Positions 24,412-35,019 of a DNA stretch of 64,000 nucleotides are shown here, in pieces. The stretch lies in NCBI RefSeq assembly GCF_044904705.1, contig NZ_JADIKL010000005.1, positions 124,001 to 188,000 on the forward strand, written 5' to 3'. The notes beneath the pieces are model-generated. The model searched no databases. It was not told the origin of the DNA and was given only the letters and a program-made list of their open reading frames with translations. The position numbers and the translations under genes are program-made. Numbering within the stretch: position 1 is the first letter of the stretch; every line of letters starts with the position of its first letter. This DNA is from Rhodanobacter_A agri (GTDB lineage Bacteria > Pseudomonadota > Gammaproteobacteria > Xanthomonadales > Rhodanobacteraceae).

Positions 24412-24954
24412 ATGGACACGCACGCACTCGCACAACGCTTCAGCACCGTCCTGGCCGATCTCGGCCTGGAATGCCTGGGCGTGGAATTCACGCCGTCGCA
24501 GGGGCAGAGTACCCTGCGTGTCTATCTCGACATTCCCGCGGGCGCTGCCGATGCCGATGGCGAGCGCCGCGAGGTGGGCATCGAGGATTGCGAGGCAGCC
24601 AGTCGCGAGCTTTCCGCGCTGCTGGACGTGGAAGATCCGATCCCCGGCCATTACACGCTGGAGGTCTCTTCGCCCGGCCTCGACCGTCCGCTGTTCACCG
24701 CCGCGCAGTTCGCGCGAGTGATCGGGCAGGAGGTGAAGCTGCTGCTGCGCGCGCCGCTGGAAGGGCGTCGTCGCCTGCGCGGCAAGCTGCTGGCGGTGGA
24801 GGGCGAGCACATTTCGCTGGAGGCCGAGGGCAAGGTGTTTGCCTTCGAGCATGCACAGGTGGAAAGCGCACGGGTGGTGCCGGACTGGATGGCGCTGGGC
24901 TACGCGCCCAAGCCCAAGCCCGGCAAAGCCCCCAGCAAGAAGCGGGTTGATTGA
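24412..24954 (+). CDS. rimP: ribosome maturation factor RimP
   Basis: 180-residue factor needed for 30S subunit assembly. N-terminal alpha/beta domain has GLECLGVEFTPSQGQSTLRVYLDIP; SRELSALLDVEDPIPGHYTLEVSSPGLDRPLF is the family's most conserved stretch. The C-terminal SH3-like domain (from about 95: VIGQEVKLLLRAPLEGRRRLRGKLL) precedes a Lys-rich tail. ATG at 24412 follows TGCTGGAATCGTATTG, with no strong Shine-Dalgarno, which fits regulated translation. First gene of the nusA-infB operon, as in most proteobacteria. Confidence 0.95.
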   Translation: MDTHALAQRFSTVLADLGLECLGVEFTPSQGQSTLRVYLDIPAGAADADGERREVGIEDCEAASRELSALLDVEDPIPGHYTLEVSSPGLDRPLFTAAQFARVIGQEVKLLLRAPLEGRRRLRGKLLAVEGEHISLEAEGKVFAFEHAQVESARVVPDWMALGYAPKPKPGKAPSKKRVD

Positions 24955-24961
24955 AGCGTCA

Positions 24962-25088
24962 TTGAAGAGTGCGACCATGGATGGTCGCTTCTTGACCTTC
25001 GCGTTCAAGGACGAACGCAAAAGTAATTGAAGAGTGCGGCCGTGGGTGGCCGCTTGGTGATTCTCGCGTTCCAGGGACGAGCGCAAAA
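24962..25088. repeat. two tandem units of a palindromic intergenic repeat
   Basis: Two about 63-base units, each with GAAGAGTGCG, a near-perfect palindrome (GCGACCAT/ATGGTCGC at 24971-24988; GCGGCCGT/GTGGCCGC-like at 25036-25053) and a tail containing CGCGTTC and GACGAGCGCAAAA-type sequence. The same two-unit element occurs in reverse orientation at 31541-31668. Transcribed, the palindromes would fold into hairpins between rimP and nusA. Confidence 0.8.
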
Positions 25089-25136
25089 ATTCAAGTTATC
25101 GAGCGGTCGCCGGTGGGCGCCCATGGAGTTGCTGCA

Positions 25137-26642
25137 ATGAGCAAAGAGCTTTTGCTGGTGGTCGACGCGGTTGCCAACGAGAAGGGCGTGCCGCGCGAGG
25201 TGATCTTCGAAGCGATGGAGGCTGCGCTGGCTTCCGCCGCCAAGAAGCGTTACCCCGACGAGGAGCCGGATATCCGCGTGGCGATCGACCACGACACCGG
25301 CGACTACGAGACATTCCGCCGCTGGGAGATCATCGCCGACGACGGCGAGATGGAGTCGCCGTTCTACCAGCTGCGCCTGATGGACGCGGTGGACGAGCGT
25401 GCCGACGCCCAGGTGGGCGAGTACATCGAGACGCAGATCGAGAACGCCGAGTTCGGCCGCATCGCGGCACAGGCCGCCAAGCAGGTGATCGTGCAGCGCG
25501 TGCGCGAGGCCGAGCGCCAGCAGGTGGTGGATGCCTACAAGGATCGCGTCGGCGAGCTGATCACCGGTATCGTCAAGCGTGTCGAGCGCGGCAACATCTA
25601 CCTCGACCTCGGCGGCAACGCCGAGGCCTTCATCCCGCGCGACAAGACCATTCCGCGCGAGTCGGTGCGCGTGGGCGACCGCGTGCGCGGCTACCTGTTC
25701 GAGGTGAAGTCCGAGGTGCGCGGGCCGCAGCTGTTCGTGTCGCGCGCGGCGCCGGAATTCATGATCGAGCTGTTCAAGCTGGAAGTGCCGGAAGTCGGCC
25801 AGGGTCTGGTCGAGATCAAGGGCTGCGCCCGCGATCCGGGCGACCGCGCCAAGATCGCCGTAGTGGCCCACGACAGCCGCACCGATCCCATCGGCGCCTG
25901 CATCGGCATGCGCGGTTCGCGCGTGCAGGCGGTGTCCAACGACCTCAACGGCGAGCGCGTGGACATCATCCTGTGGCACGAGAACCAGGCGCAGTTCGTC
26001 ATCAATGCGATGGCGCCGGCCGAGGTCCAGTCCATCATCATGGATGAGGACAAGCACTCGATGGACATCGCGGTGGCCGAGGACAAGCTGTCCCAGGCGA
26101 TCGGCCGCGGTGGCCAGAACGTGCGCCTCGCCAGCAAGCTCACCGGCTGGCAGCTCAACGTGATGACGCAGGACCAGGTCGCCGCCAAGAGCGAGGCCGA
26201 GCAGGAGGCCGCGCGCCAGCTGTTCATGGACAAGCTCGAAGTGGACCAGGAGATCGCCAACATCCTGGTGCAGGAAGGCTTCTCCAGCGTCGAGGAAATC
26301 GCCTACGTGCCCAGCGCCGAGCTGCTGGCGGTCGAGGGCTTCGACGAGGACATCGTCGAGGAACTGCGTGCCCGCGCCCGCGATGCGCTGCTCACCGAGG
26401 CGCTGGCCGTCGAGGAGACCATCGACGAGCACCAGCCCAGCGAAGAATTGCTTGAGCTGAAGGGTATGGACGAGACCACGGCCTATGCGCTGGCGGCTCG
26501 CGGCGTGGTCACGGTCGACGATCTTGCCGACCAGGCGGTGGACGACCTGATCGATATCGAAGGCATGACCGAAGAGCGTGCCGCGTCACTGATCATGGCG
26601 GCACGTGCGCCGATGATCGAACAACTGGAGAAGGGCGGCTAA
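25137..26642 (+). CDS. nusA: transcription termination/antitermination factor NusA
   Basis: 501-residue RNA-polymerase-binding factor controlling pausing, intrinsic termination and rrn antitermination. Domains in order: N-terminal polymerase-binding (MSKELLLVVDAVANEKGVPREVIFEAME), S1 (about 135-200, GELITGIVKRVERGNIYLDLGGNAEAFIP), KH1 and KH2 (GACIGMRGSRVQAV; QAIGRGGQNVRLASKLTGW). The end carries two acidic helix-hairpin-helix repeats (from about 365 and 440), as in E. coli. ATG at 25137 has GGAG 8 bases upstream; a GTG at 25113 is less likely. Confidence 0.97.
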   Translation: MSKELLLVVDAVANEKGVPREVIFEAMEAALASAAKKRYPDEEPDIRVAIDHDTGDYETFRRWEIIADDGEMESPFYQLRLMDAVDERADAQVGEYIETQIENAEFGRIAAQAAKQVIVQRVREAERQQVVDAYKDRVGELITGIVKRVERGNIYLDLGGNAEAFIPRDKTIPRESVRVGDRVRGYLFEVKSEVRGPQLFVSRAAPEFMIELFKLEVPEVGQGLVEIKGCARDPGDRAKIAVVAHDSRTDPIGACIGMRGSRVQAVSNDLNGERVDIILWHENQAQFVINAMAPAEVQSIIMDEDKHSMDIAVAEDKLSQAIGRGGQNVRLASKLTGWQLNVMTQDQVAAKSEAEQEAARQLFMDKLEVDQEIANILVQEGFSSVEEIAYVPSAELLAVEGFDEDIVEELRARARDALLTEALAVEETIDEHQPSEELLELKGMDETTAYALAARGVVTVDDLADQAVDDLIDIEGMTEERAASLIMAARAPMIEQLEKGG

Positions 26643-26768
26643 CCGCGAACGGCCGCGCCCGGGATGGGCGCGCCGAGGAAGGCCGAAAGCCTTCCACCAG
26701 GGATGGCGGTGTACGTGCAGGCCAGGCCGCACGGACGACAAGCGCGGGAACGGCGGAGAAAGAACACG

Positions 26769-29567
26769 ATGTCGGATGTCACGATCAAACAACTCGCCCA
26801 GGTGCTGGGCATGCCGGTCGACAAGCTGCTGGGTCAGCTTGGCGAGGCAGGCATGAAATTCTCCGATCCGGAGCAGGTCATCAGCAGCACCGAGAAGGTG
26901 AAGCTGCTGGGCTTCCTGCGGCGCACCCACGGCAAGAACGAGCCGGCCGTGGAAGTCGCCGACAGCGCGCCGCGCCAGATCACGCTGCGGCGCCGTACCG
27001 TGGGCGAGCTCAAGGTTTCCACGCCGGGCGGCCGCGGTGCAGCCAGCACGGCCAAGACGGTCAACGTCGAGGTGCGCGCCAAGCGCACTTACGTCAAGCG
27101 CAGCGTGATCGCCGAAGAAGCGAGCGCCGAGCCCGAGCGCGAGGAGGCCGTGCGCAAGCTCGCCGAATCCCGCGAGCAGCGCAAGCAGGAAGAACAGGAT
27201 CGCCACGAGGCCGAGCAACGCAAGCAGGAAGCGCAGCAGCGCGCGCTGGAAGAACAGCAGCGCGCCCAGGAAGAAGCCGAGGCGCACCGTCGCCAGGTCG
27301 AGGCCGAGGCTGCCGCCGCTGCTGCCGAAGCCGCGAGCGAACCCGAGGAAGTCGCCGAGCCGGCGCCGGAAGCCGTTGAACCGGTCGCCGCCCCAAGCGG
27401 CAGCCCTGCGCCCGCCATCGAAGCGCAGCCTGTGGTGCAGCGCCTCGATACGCGCGGCCTTGGCATGATCGTTCCGCAGGTGCACGAGCCGCGCAAGCGC
27501 GAAAAACTGGTCAAGCCGGCGCCTGCGCCCGCTCCCGCGCCGGCACCCGCGCGCCCCGCCGCGCCGGCGGCGTCTGGCGATGCGCGCGGCAAGGCCCGCC
27601 ACGGCAGCGGCACCGGCCGTGACCGCGACGACGTGGTCGGCGGCAAGCGTTTCGCCGGCGGCGAGCTGCACCTGAGCGATGCCGACCGCGCCCGCCGTTC
27701 CAGCGGCAAGCGTGGCAAGCCCGGCAAGGGCGCCGTGCGCGAAGTCGCGCGCGGCGGGTCGCCGGCTGCCGGTGCGCATGGCTTTACCCGTCCCACCGCC
27801 GCGGTGGTGCGCGAAGTCGTCGTGGGCGACGCCAACGTGGTCGCCGAGCTGGCGCAGAAGATGGCGGTCAAGGGTTCGGAGGTGGTCAAGGCGCTGTTCA
27901 AGATGGGCGTGATGGCTACCATCAACCAGACCATCGATCACGACACCGCTGCGCTGGTGGTGGAGGAGCTCGGCCACAAGATGGTCGAGGCCAACGCCAA
28001 CAACGCCGAAGCCGCACTGGCCGCGCACACCCAGAGCGCGGAGCTGGATGGCGAGAAGGAGCCGCGTCCGCCGGTGGTCACCATCATGGGCCACGTCGAC
28101 CACGGCAAGACCTCGCTGCTGGACTACATCCGCCGCACCAAGGTCGCCTCGGGCGAAGCCGGCGGCATCACCCAGCACATCGGTGCCTACCACGTGGAGA
28201 CGCCGAAGGGCGTGATCACCTTCCTCGACACCCCCGGCCACGCCGCGTTCACCGCGATGCGTGCCCGCGGCGCGCAGTCCACCGACATCGTGGTGCTGGT
28301 GGTCGCGGCCGACGACGGTGTGATGCCGCAGACGGCAGAAGCCGTGCAGCACGCGCGCGCCGCCAAGGTGCCGCTGATCGTCGCGCTCAACAAGATGGAC
28401 AAGTCCGACGCCAATCCGGACCACGTCAAGCAAGGCCTCGGCAACCTGGAAGTGATTCCGGAAGAGTGGGGTGGCGACACGCCGTTCGTGCCGGTGTCGG
28501 CCAAGACCGGCATGGGCGTCGACGAACTGCTCGACGCCATCTCGGTGCAGGCCGAGGTGATGGAGCTCACCGCCGTGGTCGACGGCCCGGCTTCGGGCGT
28601 GGTGATCGAATCCAGCCTCGACAAGGGCCGCGGTCCGGTCGCCACCGTGCTGGTGCAGCAGGGCACGCTGAAGCGCGGCGACTTCGTGGTCTGCGGCATC
28701 GAATACGGCCGCATGCGTGCGCTGGTCGACGAGACCGGCAAAACCGTGCAGGAAGCCGGTCCCTCGATCCCGGTGCAGGTGCTGGGCCTCTCCGGCGTGC
28801 CGGAGGCGGGCGACGACTTCGTGGTGGTGGCCGACGAGAAACTGGCCAAGCAGGTGGCCGCCGAACGCCAGCAGAAGCGCCGCGAGACGCGCATGGTCAG
28901 CAAGGCCAACCGCCTCGAGGACATCATGGCACAGATGGGCCAGGGTGCCGGGCAGCAGACGCTCAACATCCTGGTCAAGGCCGATGTGCAGGGTTCGGTC
29001 GAGGCGCTACGCGAGTCGCTGGGCTCGATCGGCAACGAGAACGTCAAGGTCAACGTGATTTCCGCCGGCGTCGGCGGCATCACCGAGTCCGACGCGACGC
29101 TGGCCGCGGCCTCCAAGGCACTGGTGATCGGCTTCAACGTGCGTGCCGATGCTTCGGCGCGCAAGGTGATCGACACCGCCGGCCTGGATGTGCGCTACTT
29201 CTCGATCATCTATGACGTGATCGACCAGGTGAAGCAGGCGGCTTCGGGTCTGCTGGGCGTGGAGATCCGCGAGGAAATCATCGGTATCGCCCAGGTGCGC
29301 GAGGTGTTCCGCAGCTCCAAGTTCGGTGCGGTCGCCGGCTGCATGGTCGTCGAAGGCCACGTCAAGCGCAGCAAGCCGATCCGCGTGCTGCGCGACAACA
29401 CCGTGGTGTTCGAGGGCGAGCTGGAGTCGCTGCGCCGCTTCAAGGACCTGGTCGACGAAGTGCGCAACGGCATGGAGTGCGGTATCGCCGTGAAGCAGTA
29501 CAACGATGTCAAGGTCGGTGACCAGATCGAGTGCTTCGAAAGGATCGAAGTCGCCCGCACCTTGTAA
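26769..29567 (+). CDS. infB: translation initiation factor IF-2
   Basis: 932-residue GTPase that brings fMet-tRNA to the 30S P site and promotes subunit joining. The N-terminal IF2_N domain (MSDVTIKQLAQVLGMPVDKLLGQLGEAGM) is followed by a long charged region with Glu/Gln/Arg-rich helix (about 110-200) and Ala/Pro-rich linker (APAPAPAPARPAAPAA near 255). The G domain starts at about residue 440: GHVDHGKTSL (G1), DTPGH (G3) and NKMD (G4). Domains II-IV follow, with the C-terminal fMet-tRNA-binding domain. Slightly longer than the E. coli protein (890) because of the linker. Confidence 0.97.
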   Translation: MSDVTIKQLAQVLGMPVDKLLGQLGEAGMKFSDPEQVISSTEKVKLLGFLRRTHGKNEPAVEVADSAPRQITLRRRTVGELKVSTPGGRGAASTAKTVNVEVRAKRTYVKRSVIAEEASAEPEREEAVRKLAESREQRKQEEQDRHEAEQRKQEAQQRALEEQQRAQEEAEAHRRQVEAEAAAAAAEAASEPEEVAEPAPEAVEPVAAPSGSPAPAIEAQPVVQRLDTRGLGMIVPQVHEPRKREKLVKPAPAPAPAPAPARPAAPAASGDARGKARHGSGTGRDRDDVVGGKRFAGGELHLSDADRARRSSGKRGKPGKGAVREVARGGSPAAGAHGFTRPTAAVVREVVVGDANVVAELAQKMAVKGSEVVKALFKMGVMATINQTIDHDTAALVVEELGHKMVEANANNAEAALAAHTQSAELDGEKEPRPPVVTIMGHVDHGKTSLLDYIRRTKVASGEAGGITQHIGAYHVETPKGVITFLDTPGHAAFTAMRARGAQSTDIVVLVVAADDGVMPQTAEAVQHARAAKVPLIVALNKMDKSDANPDHVKQGLGNLEVIPEEWGGDTPFVPVSAKTGMGVDELLDAISVQAEVMELTAVVDGPASGVVIESSLDKGRGPVATVLVQQGTLKRGDFVVCGIEYGRMRALVDETGKTVQEAGPSIPVQVLGLSGVPEAGDDFVVVADEKLAKQVAAERQQKRRETRMVSKANRLEDIMAQMGQGAGQQTLNILVKADVQGSVEALRESLGSIGNENVKVNVISAGVGGITESDATLAAASKALVIGFNVRADASARKVIDTAGLDVRYFSIIYDVIDQVKQAASGLLGVEIREEIIGIAQVREVFRSSKFGAVAGCMVVEGHVKRSKPIRVLRDNTVVFEGELESLRRFKDLVDEVRNGMECGIAVKQYNDVKVGDQIECFERIEVARTL

Positions 29568-29575
29568 TGTCTTGA

Positions 29576-29769
29576 CCCCCTCTCCCTTCGGGAGAGGGGG
29601 TGGGGTGAGGGTTCAGGGCTTGCATGGAACTTCGTGCAGGGCCGTGAACCCTCATCCGCCCTTTATTCGCACCATCCGTGGTGCTCACCCCTGACGGGGC
29701 CGGCTTAAGCCGTTCCGCAAACGCTCCAGGCGTTTGCAGGTCGGGGCACCTTCTCCCGAAGGGAGAAGG
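29576..29769. repeat. about 190-base dispersed inverted-repeat element
   Basis: It begins with hairpin CCCTCTCCC-TTC-GGGAGAGGG (29578-29598) and GGTGAGGGTTC. It ends with the complementary GAACCCTCATCC and hairpin CCTTCTCCC-GAA-GGGAGAAGG (29749-29769), so the ends mirror each other. Inner palindromes are CGGCTTAAGCCG (29701-29712) and CACCATCCGTGGTG. A relative lies at 51895-52005. It separates infB and rbfA and resembles a REP-like or small non-coding mobile element. Confidence 0.75.
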
Positions 29770-29791
29770 GATTTCGTCTTCGGAGTTTCTG

Positions 29792-30163
29792 ATGCCCTCC
29801 CGTGACTTCAAACGTACCGACCGCGTAGGCGCCGAACTGCGCCGCGAGCTGGGTCTGCTGGTGCATGCCGCGGTGCGCGACCATGGCTTGCCGTCGTGCA
29901 GCGTGTCGGACGTGGAAGTGAGCCGCGACCTCGATTTCGCCTCGGTGTGGGTGACCGCGCTGCTGCCCGACCAGTCGGCGGCAACGGTGAAAGCGCTCAA
30001 CACGCTGGCGCACGAATTCCGTCGCTCGCTGTCGCGCAGCATGCGGTTGCGGCGGGTGCCGGAGCTGCGCTTCAAGTACGACGACTCGGTGGACAAGGGC
30101 GAACGCATCGACGCGCTGCTGCGCAATGCGGGCGACATGGCGTCGTCGGACGACGAGTCGTAA
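29792..30163 (+). CDS. rbfA: ribosome-binding factor A
   Basis: 123-residue single KH-fold protein binding 30S precursors and aiding 16S 5'-end maturation and cold adaptation. MPSRDFKRTDRVGAELRRELGLLVH is the standard start. VTDVEVS-like SDVEVSRDLDFASVWVT and LRRVPELRFKYDDSVDKGERIDALL are the conserved core and C-terminal signature. GGAG lies 7 bases before the ATG. It follows the repeat element and precedes truB by 10 bases. Confidence 0.96.
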   Translation: MPSRDFKRTDRVGAELRRELGLLVHAAVRDHGLPSCSVSDVEVSRDLDFASVWVTALLPDQSAATVKALNTLAHEFRRSLSRSMRLRRVPELRFKYDDSVDKGERIDALLRNAGDMASSDDES

Positions 30164-30173
30164 CCCGAGTTCC

Positions 30174-31103
30174 ATGCCCCGCGAACGCAAGCTCCCCCGC
30201 ATCGCCTGGCGCGATCTGCACGGCATCGTGCTGCTCGACAAGCCCGAAGGCCTGAGTTCCAACGAGGCCCTGCAATCGGTACGCCGCCTGTTCCGCGCCG
30301 CCAAGGGCGGCCATACCGGCGCACTCGATCCGATGGCCACCGGCCTGCTGCCGCTGTGCTTCGGCGAGGCCACCAAGCTGGCCGGCAACCTGCTCGGCGC
30401 AAGCAAGGCTTATCGGGCCGAGTGCCGGCTGGGCGTTACCACGACTACGGCCGACCGCGAAGGCGAACCGCTGCTGCATCGGCCGGTGCCGGCGCTGGAC
30501 GACGCGGCCGTCGAGGCGGCACTGGCGCCGTTGCGCGGCCGCATCGTCCAGGTGCCGCCGGTGTATTCGGCGCTGAAGCAAAGCGGCGAACGGCTCTACG
30601 TCAAGGCGCGCCGCGGCGAGGCGGTGGAGGCGCCGCCGCGCGAGATCGAAGTGCACCGGTTGGAACTGCTTTCCCGTACGGCGGATACCTTGGTTTTCGA
30701 GGTGGAATGCGGCTCGGGTACCTATGTGCGCTCGCTGGCGGTCGATCTGGGCGAGGCACTGGGCTGCGGCGCCCATCTCACCGCCCTGCGGCGGCTGTGG
30801 GTGGAGCCGTTCCGCGAACCGCGCATGGTCACGCTGGCGCAGCTGGAGCAGGCGGCCGGGCAGGGCGACGAGGCCTTGCTGGCCTGGCTGCTGCCGGTGG
30901 CGGCGGGGCTGAGCGACTGGCCGAAACTGCAGCTGGACGAGGCGCAGAGCCAGGCCATCGCACGGGGCCAGCCCATCGTGGTGGCCGGGGGCGCCGGGCG
31001 CCGCGCCGCCTTTGCCAGCGACGGCGGCTTGCTGGCGCTGCTGGAGCTGGATGCGGACGGGCGCAGCCGCATCCTGCGCGGTTTCAACCTGCCGCCGCCG
31101 TGA
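30174..31103 (+). CDS. truB: tRNA pseudouridine-55 synthase TruB
   Basis: 309-residue enzyme converting U55 of the tRNA T-loop to pseudouridine. LDKPEGLSSNEALQSVRRLF and GGHTGALDPMATGLLPLCFGEATKL contain motif I and the catalytic Asp52. RAECRLGVTTTTADREGEPL, PPVYSALKQSGERLY (motif with the conserved Tyr) and VECGSGTYVRSLAVDLGEALGCGAHL follow. The C-terminal PUA-like region is present (SQAIARGQPIVV). Typical position between rbfA and rpsO. Confidence 0.96.
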   Translation: MPRERKLPRIAWRDLHGIVLLDKPEGLSSNEALQSVRRLFRAAKGGHTGALDPMATGLLPLCFGEATKLAGNLLGASKAYRAECRLGVTTTTADREGEPLLHRPVPALDDAAVEAALAPLRGRIVQVPPVYSALKQSGERLYVKARRGEAVEAPPREIEVHRLELLSRTADTLVFEVECGSGTYVRSLAVDLGEALGCGAHLTALRRLWVEPFREPRMVTLAQLEQAAGQGDEALLAWLLPVAAGLSDWPKLQLDEAQSQAIARGQPIVVAGGAGRRAAFASDGGLLALLELDADGRSRILRGFNLPPP

Positions 31104-31130
31104 GCCAGCCCATTTCGGCCCCTTTCGCCC

Positions 31131-31160
31131 TTGTTGCAAGGGCCTTGCCGCCGCTAGAAT
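31131..31160 (+). promoter_or_regulatory. probable sigma-70 promoter of rpsO-pnp
   Basis: TTGTTG at 31131-31136 and TAGAAT at 31155-31160, spaced by 18 bases, lie just after truB and 33 bases before the rpsO leader hairpin. This gives rpsO-pnp its own start, as in E. coli. Confidence 0.55.
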
Positions 31161-31192
31161 AAGCAAGTTATTCCAGTACTTTCATCCATCAG

Positions 31193-31241
31193 GCGAAGCT
31201 TGCGCTTGCGTCACTCCCGGTGGCGCAAACGCAAGCTTCGC
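31193..31241 (+). promoter_or_regulatory. rpsO 5' leader hairpin
   Basis: A perfect 12-bp stem (GCGAAGCTTGCG/CGCAAGCTTCGC) encloses a second interrupted stem (TTGCG..CAC/GTG..CGCAA). It ends 29 bases before the rpsO start. S15 represses its own mRNA through 5' leader structures in several bacteria, so this is a candidate S15-binding leader. The CGCATTTTC after it is too weak for an intrinsic terminator. Confidence 0.6.
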
Positions 31242-31270
31242 ATCGCATTTTCAAGGAAACAGGTATCACC

Positions 31271-31540
31271 ATGTCCCTTACCGCAGAACAGACCGGCAAG
31301 ATCATCACCGACTTCGGCCGCGTGCCGAACGACACCGGCTCCACCGAAGTGCAGGTGGCGCTGCTGTCCGCCCGCATCGACCACCTCACCGACCACTTCA
31401 AGTCGCACAAGCAGGATCACCACTCCCGCCGCGGCCTGCTGAAGCTGGTGAACCGCCGCAAGAGCCTGCTCGCCTACCTCAAGGACCGCGACCTGGCCCG
31501 TTACCAGAGCCTGATCGAGCGTCTCGGCCTCCGGAGGTAA
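31271..31540 (+). CDS. rpsO: 30S ribosomal protein S15
   Basis: 89 residues, the exact length usual for S15, a primary 16S-binding protein that also forms an intersubunit bridge. Helical core with DTGSTEVQVALLSARIDHLTDHFKSHKQDHHSRRGLLKLVNRRKSLLAYL is the family signature, including the His/Asp/Ser residues contacting the 16S three-way junction. Preceded by a large leader hairpin and followed by a two-unit repeat before pnp. ATG at 31271 has AAGGAAACAGG upstream. Confidence 0.98.
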   Translation: MSLTAEQTGKIITDFGRVPNDTGSTEVQVALLSARIDHLTDHFKSHKQDHHSRRGLLKLVNRRKSLLAYLKDRDLARYQSLIERLGLRR

Positions 31541-31668
31541 CTTTTGCGTTCGTCCTGAACGCGAAAGTAAAAAGGGCGGCCATCCGTGGCCGCACTCTCC
31601 AAAGGTTCTGCGTTCGCCCGTGAACGCAAAGATCAAGAGGCGGCCATCCATGGCCGCACTCTTCAAAA
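31541..31668. repeat. two tandem units of the palindromic repeat, inverted copy
   Basis: The reverse complement of the element at 24962-25088. Palindromic cores GCGGCCAT-CC-GTGGCCGC (31576-31593) and GCGGCCAT-CC-ATGGCCGC (31640-31657) each carry GAGTGCGG-type and GCGTTCACG-type flanks. It starts immediately at the rpsO stop and would form two hairpins in the rpsO-pnp transcript, a region that in E. coli contains RNA-processing sites. Confidence 0.8.
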
Positions 31669-31683
31669 AGGCAGGAAATCATC

Positions 31684-33780
<2,097 letters not shown>

Positions 33781-33808
33781 GCAGCCCAAGTCTGAGTCGC
33801 ATGCGACG

Positions 33809-33844
33809 CGAACGAGGCCCGGCATTGCCGGGCCTCGTTCGTTT
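33809..33844 (+). terminator. intrinsic terminator after pnp
   Basis: A perfect 15-bp stem (CGAACGAGGCCCGGC and its complement) with a 3-base ATT loop is followed by a short T-run. It closes the rimP-to-pnp operon. Confidence 0.85.
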
Positions 33845-34005
33845 CTGGAGGCGGTCACGGACGGCCGCACGTTCGGCCCCCACGACCAGGGACGATGCAG
33901 CCGAGGATGGTTGCCCGTTCGATTCCCACGATCAGGGACGATCGCACAAGCCATGCTGCAACACGCTTTTGCTACGATGCGAACGTCGGTGGACGAGGAT
34001 GCGTG

Positions 34006-35010
34006 ATGAGCGGACAGACAGGCGATTTCATCAAGGACTGGCAGGTGCTCGCCCAGCAATCCTGGGATGCATGGCTGCGCCAGCTGCAACCGCCACCCGC
34101 CGCCGCGCCGCCGCCGGCCGGCAATGAAGCGCTGGAGCGCACGCTGGCCGGTTTGAGGGGATGCTTCGACTGGATGCAGGGCGTGGCGGCAGCCGGTGCC
34201 AGCCAGCCCGGTGCGGACTGGCAGACCTTGCTGAAGGCATGGGCGGGCTCCGGCAACCAACCGTTCACCCAGGCTTTCAACGGCATCGACAACGCTGCCG
34301 CGCAGGGCTTCGTGCAGCAGTGGCAAGCTTGGCTGCAATCGGTGCAAGCCGGCGGGTTCGCGATGCCGGGTGCTGCGAATGGCCCGGTACCGGGCTTTGG
34401 CCTGCATCGCGAGCAGCTGATGCAGCAGCAGGAGCTGGCGGCCGCGATCCAGGCGGCGCTGGAGGCGAACGCGCGCTACCAGGATCTGATCCAGCGCGCG
34501 AACGCGCAAGGACTGGAGCGCCTGCAGGCACGGCTTGCGCAACGCAATGCGGCGAGTCCGCCGATCGAATCGCTCAAGGCGCTGTACGACCTGTGGGTGG
34601 ACGCCGCCGAGGAGGCCTATGCCGAGGTTGCGCTGTCCGACGAGTTCCGCGCGGCTTACGGCGAGATGGTCAACACGCAGATGCGCGTGCGTCAGCTGCA
34701 GCAGCGCCAGACCGGCCAGCTGTGCCGCGAGCTGGGCCTGCCCACTCGCGAAGAAGTTTCTTCGCTGGGCGAGCGCCTGCAGCAGGTGCGCCGCGACCTG
34801 CGCAAGCAGGGCGCAAGCGACGCCGGTGCGGAAATCCTCGCGCTGCGCCGCGAGGTGGCGGCATTGAAGCGCGACCTGGCCGCCATGACGGCGCAGCCGG
34901 CGGTATCGACTGCGAAGCCCAAGCCGGCGGCCAAGCGCGCAGCGGTTGCCGTGAAGACGCCGGCGCGCGGCAAGCCGGCTTCGTCCACCACCCGTTCGCG
35001 CAAGCGCTGA
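34006..35010 (+). CDS. phaE: class III poly(R)-hydroxyalkanoate synthase subunit PhaE
   Basis: 334-residue non-catalytic partner of PhaC. The N-terminal MSGQTGDFIKDWQVLAQQSWDAWLRQL and central FTQAFNGIDNAAAQGFVQQW lead into the PHA_synth_III_E core (about 170-235, SLKALYDLWVDAAEEAYAEVALSDEFRAAYGEMVNTQMR). A predicted coiled coil follows (LGERLQQVRRDLRKQG; ALRREVAALKRDLAAM). The last 40 residues are Lys/Ala/Pro-rich, like the tails of PHA-granule proteins. GAGGA lies 7 bases before the ATG and an extended -10, TGCTACGAT, at 33970-33978. phaC follows after 9 bases. Confidence 0.92.
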   Translation: MSGQTGDFIKDWQVLAQQSWDAWLRQLQPPPAAAPPPAGNEALERTLAGLRGCFDWMQGVAAAGASQPGADWQTLLKAWAGSGNQPFTQAFNGIDNAAAQGFVQQWQAWLQSVQAGGFAMPGAANGPVPGFGLHREQLMQQQELAAAIQAALEANARYQDLIQRANAQGLERLQARLAQRNAASPPIESLKALYDLWVDAAEEAYAEVALSDEFRAAYGEMVNTQMRVRQLQQRQTGQLCRELGLPTREEVSSLGERLQQVRRDLRKQGASDAGAEILALRREVAALKRDLAAMTAQPAVSTAKPKPAAKRAAVAVKTPARGKPASSTTRSRKR

Positions 35011-35019
35011 GGCGTGCCC

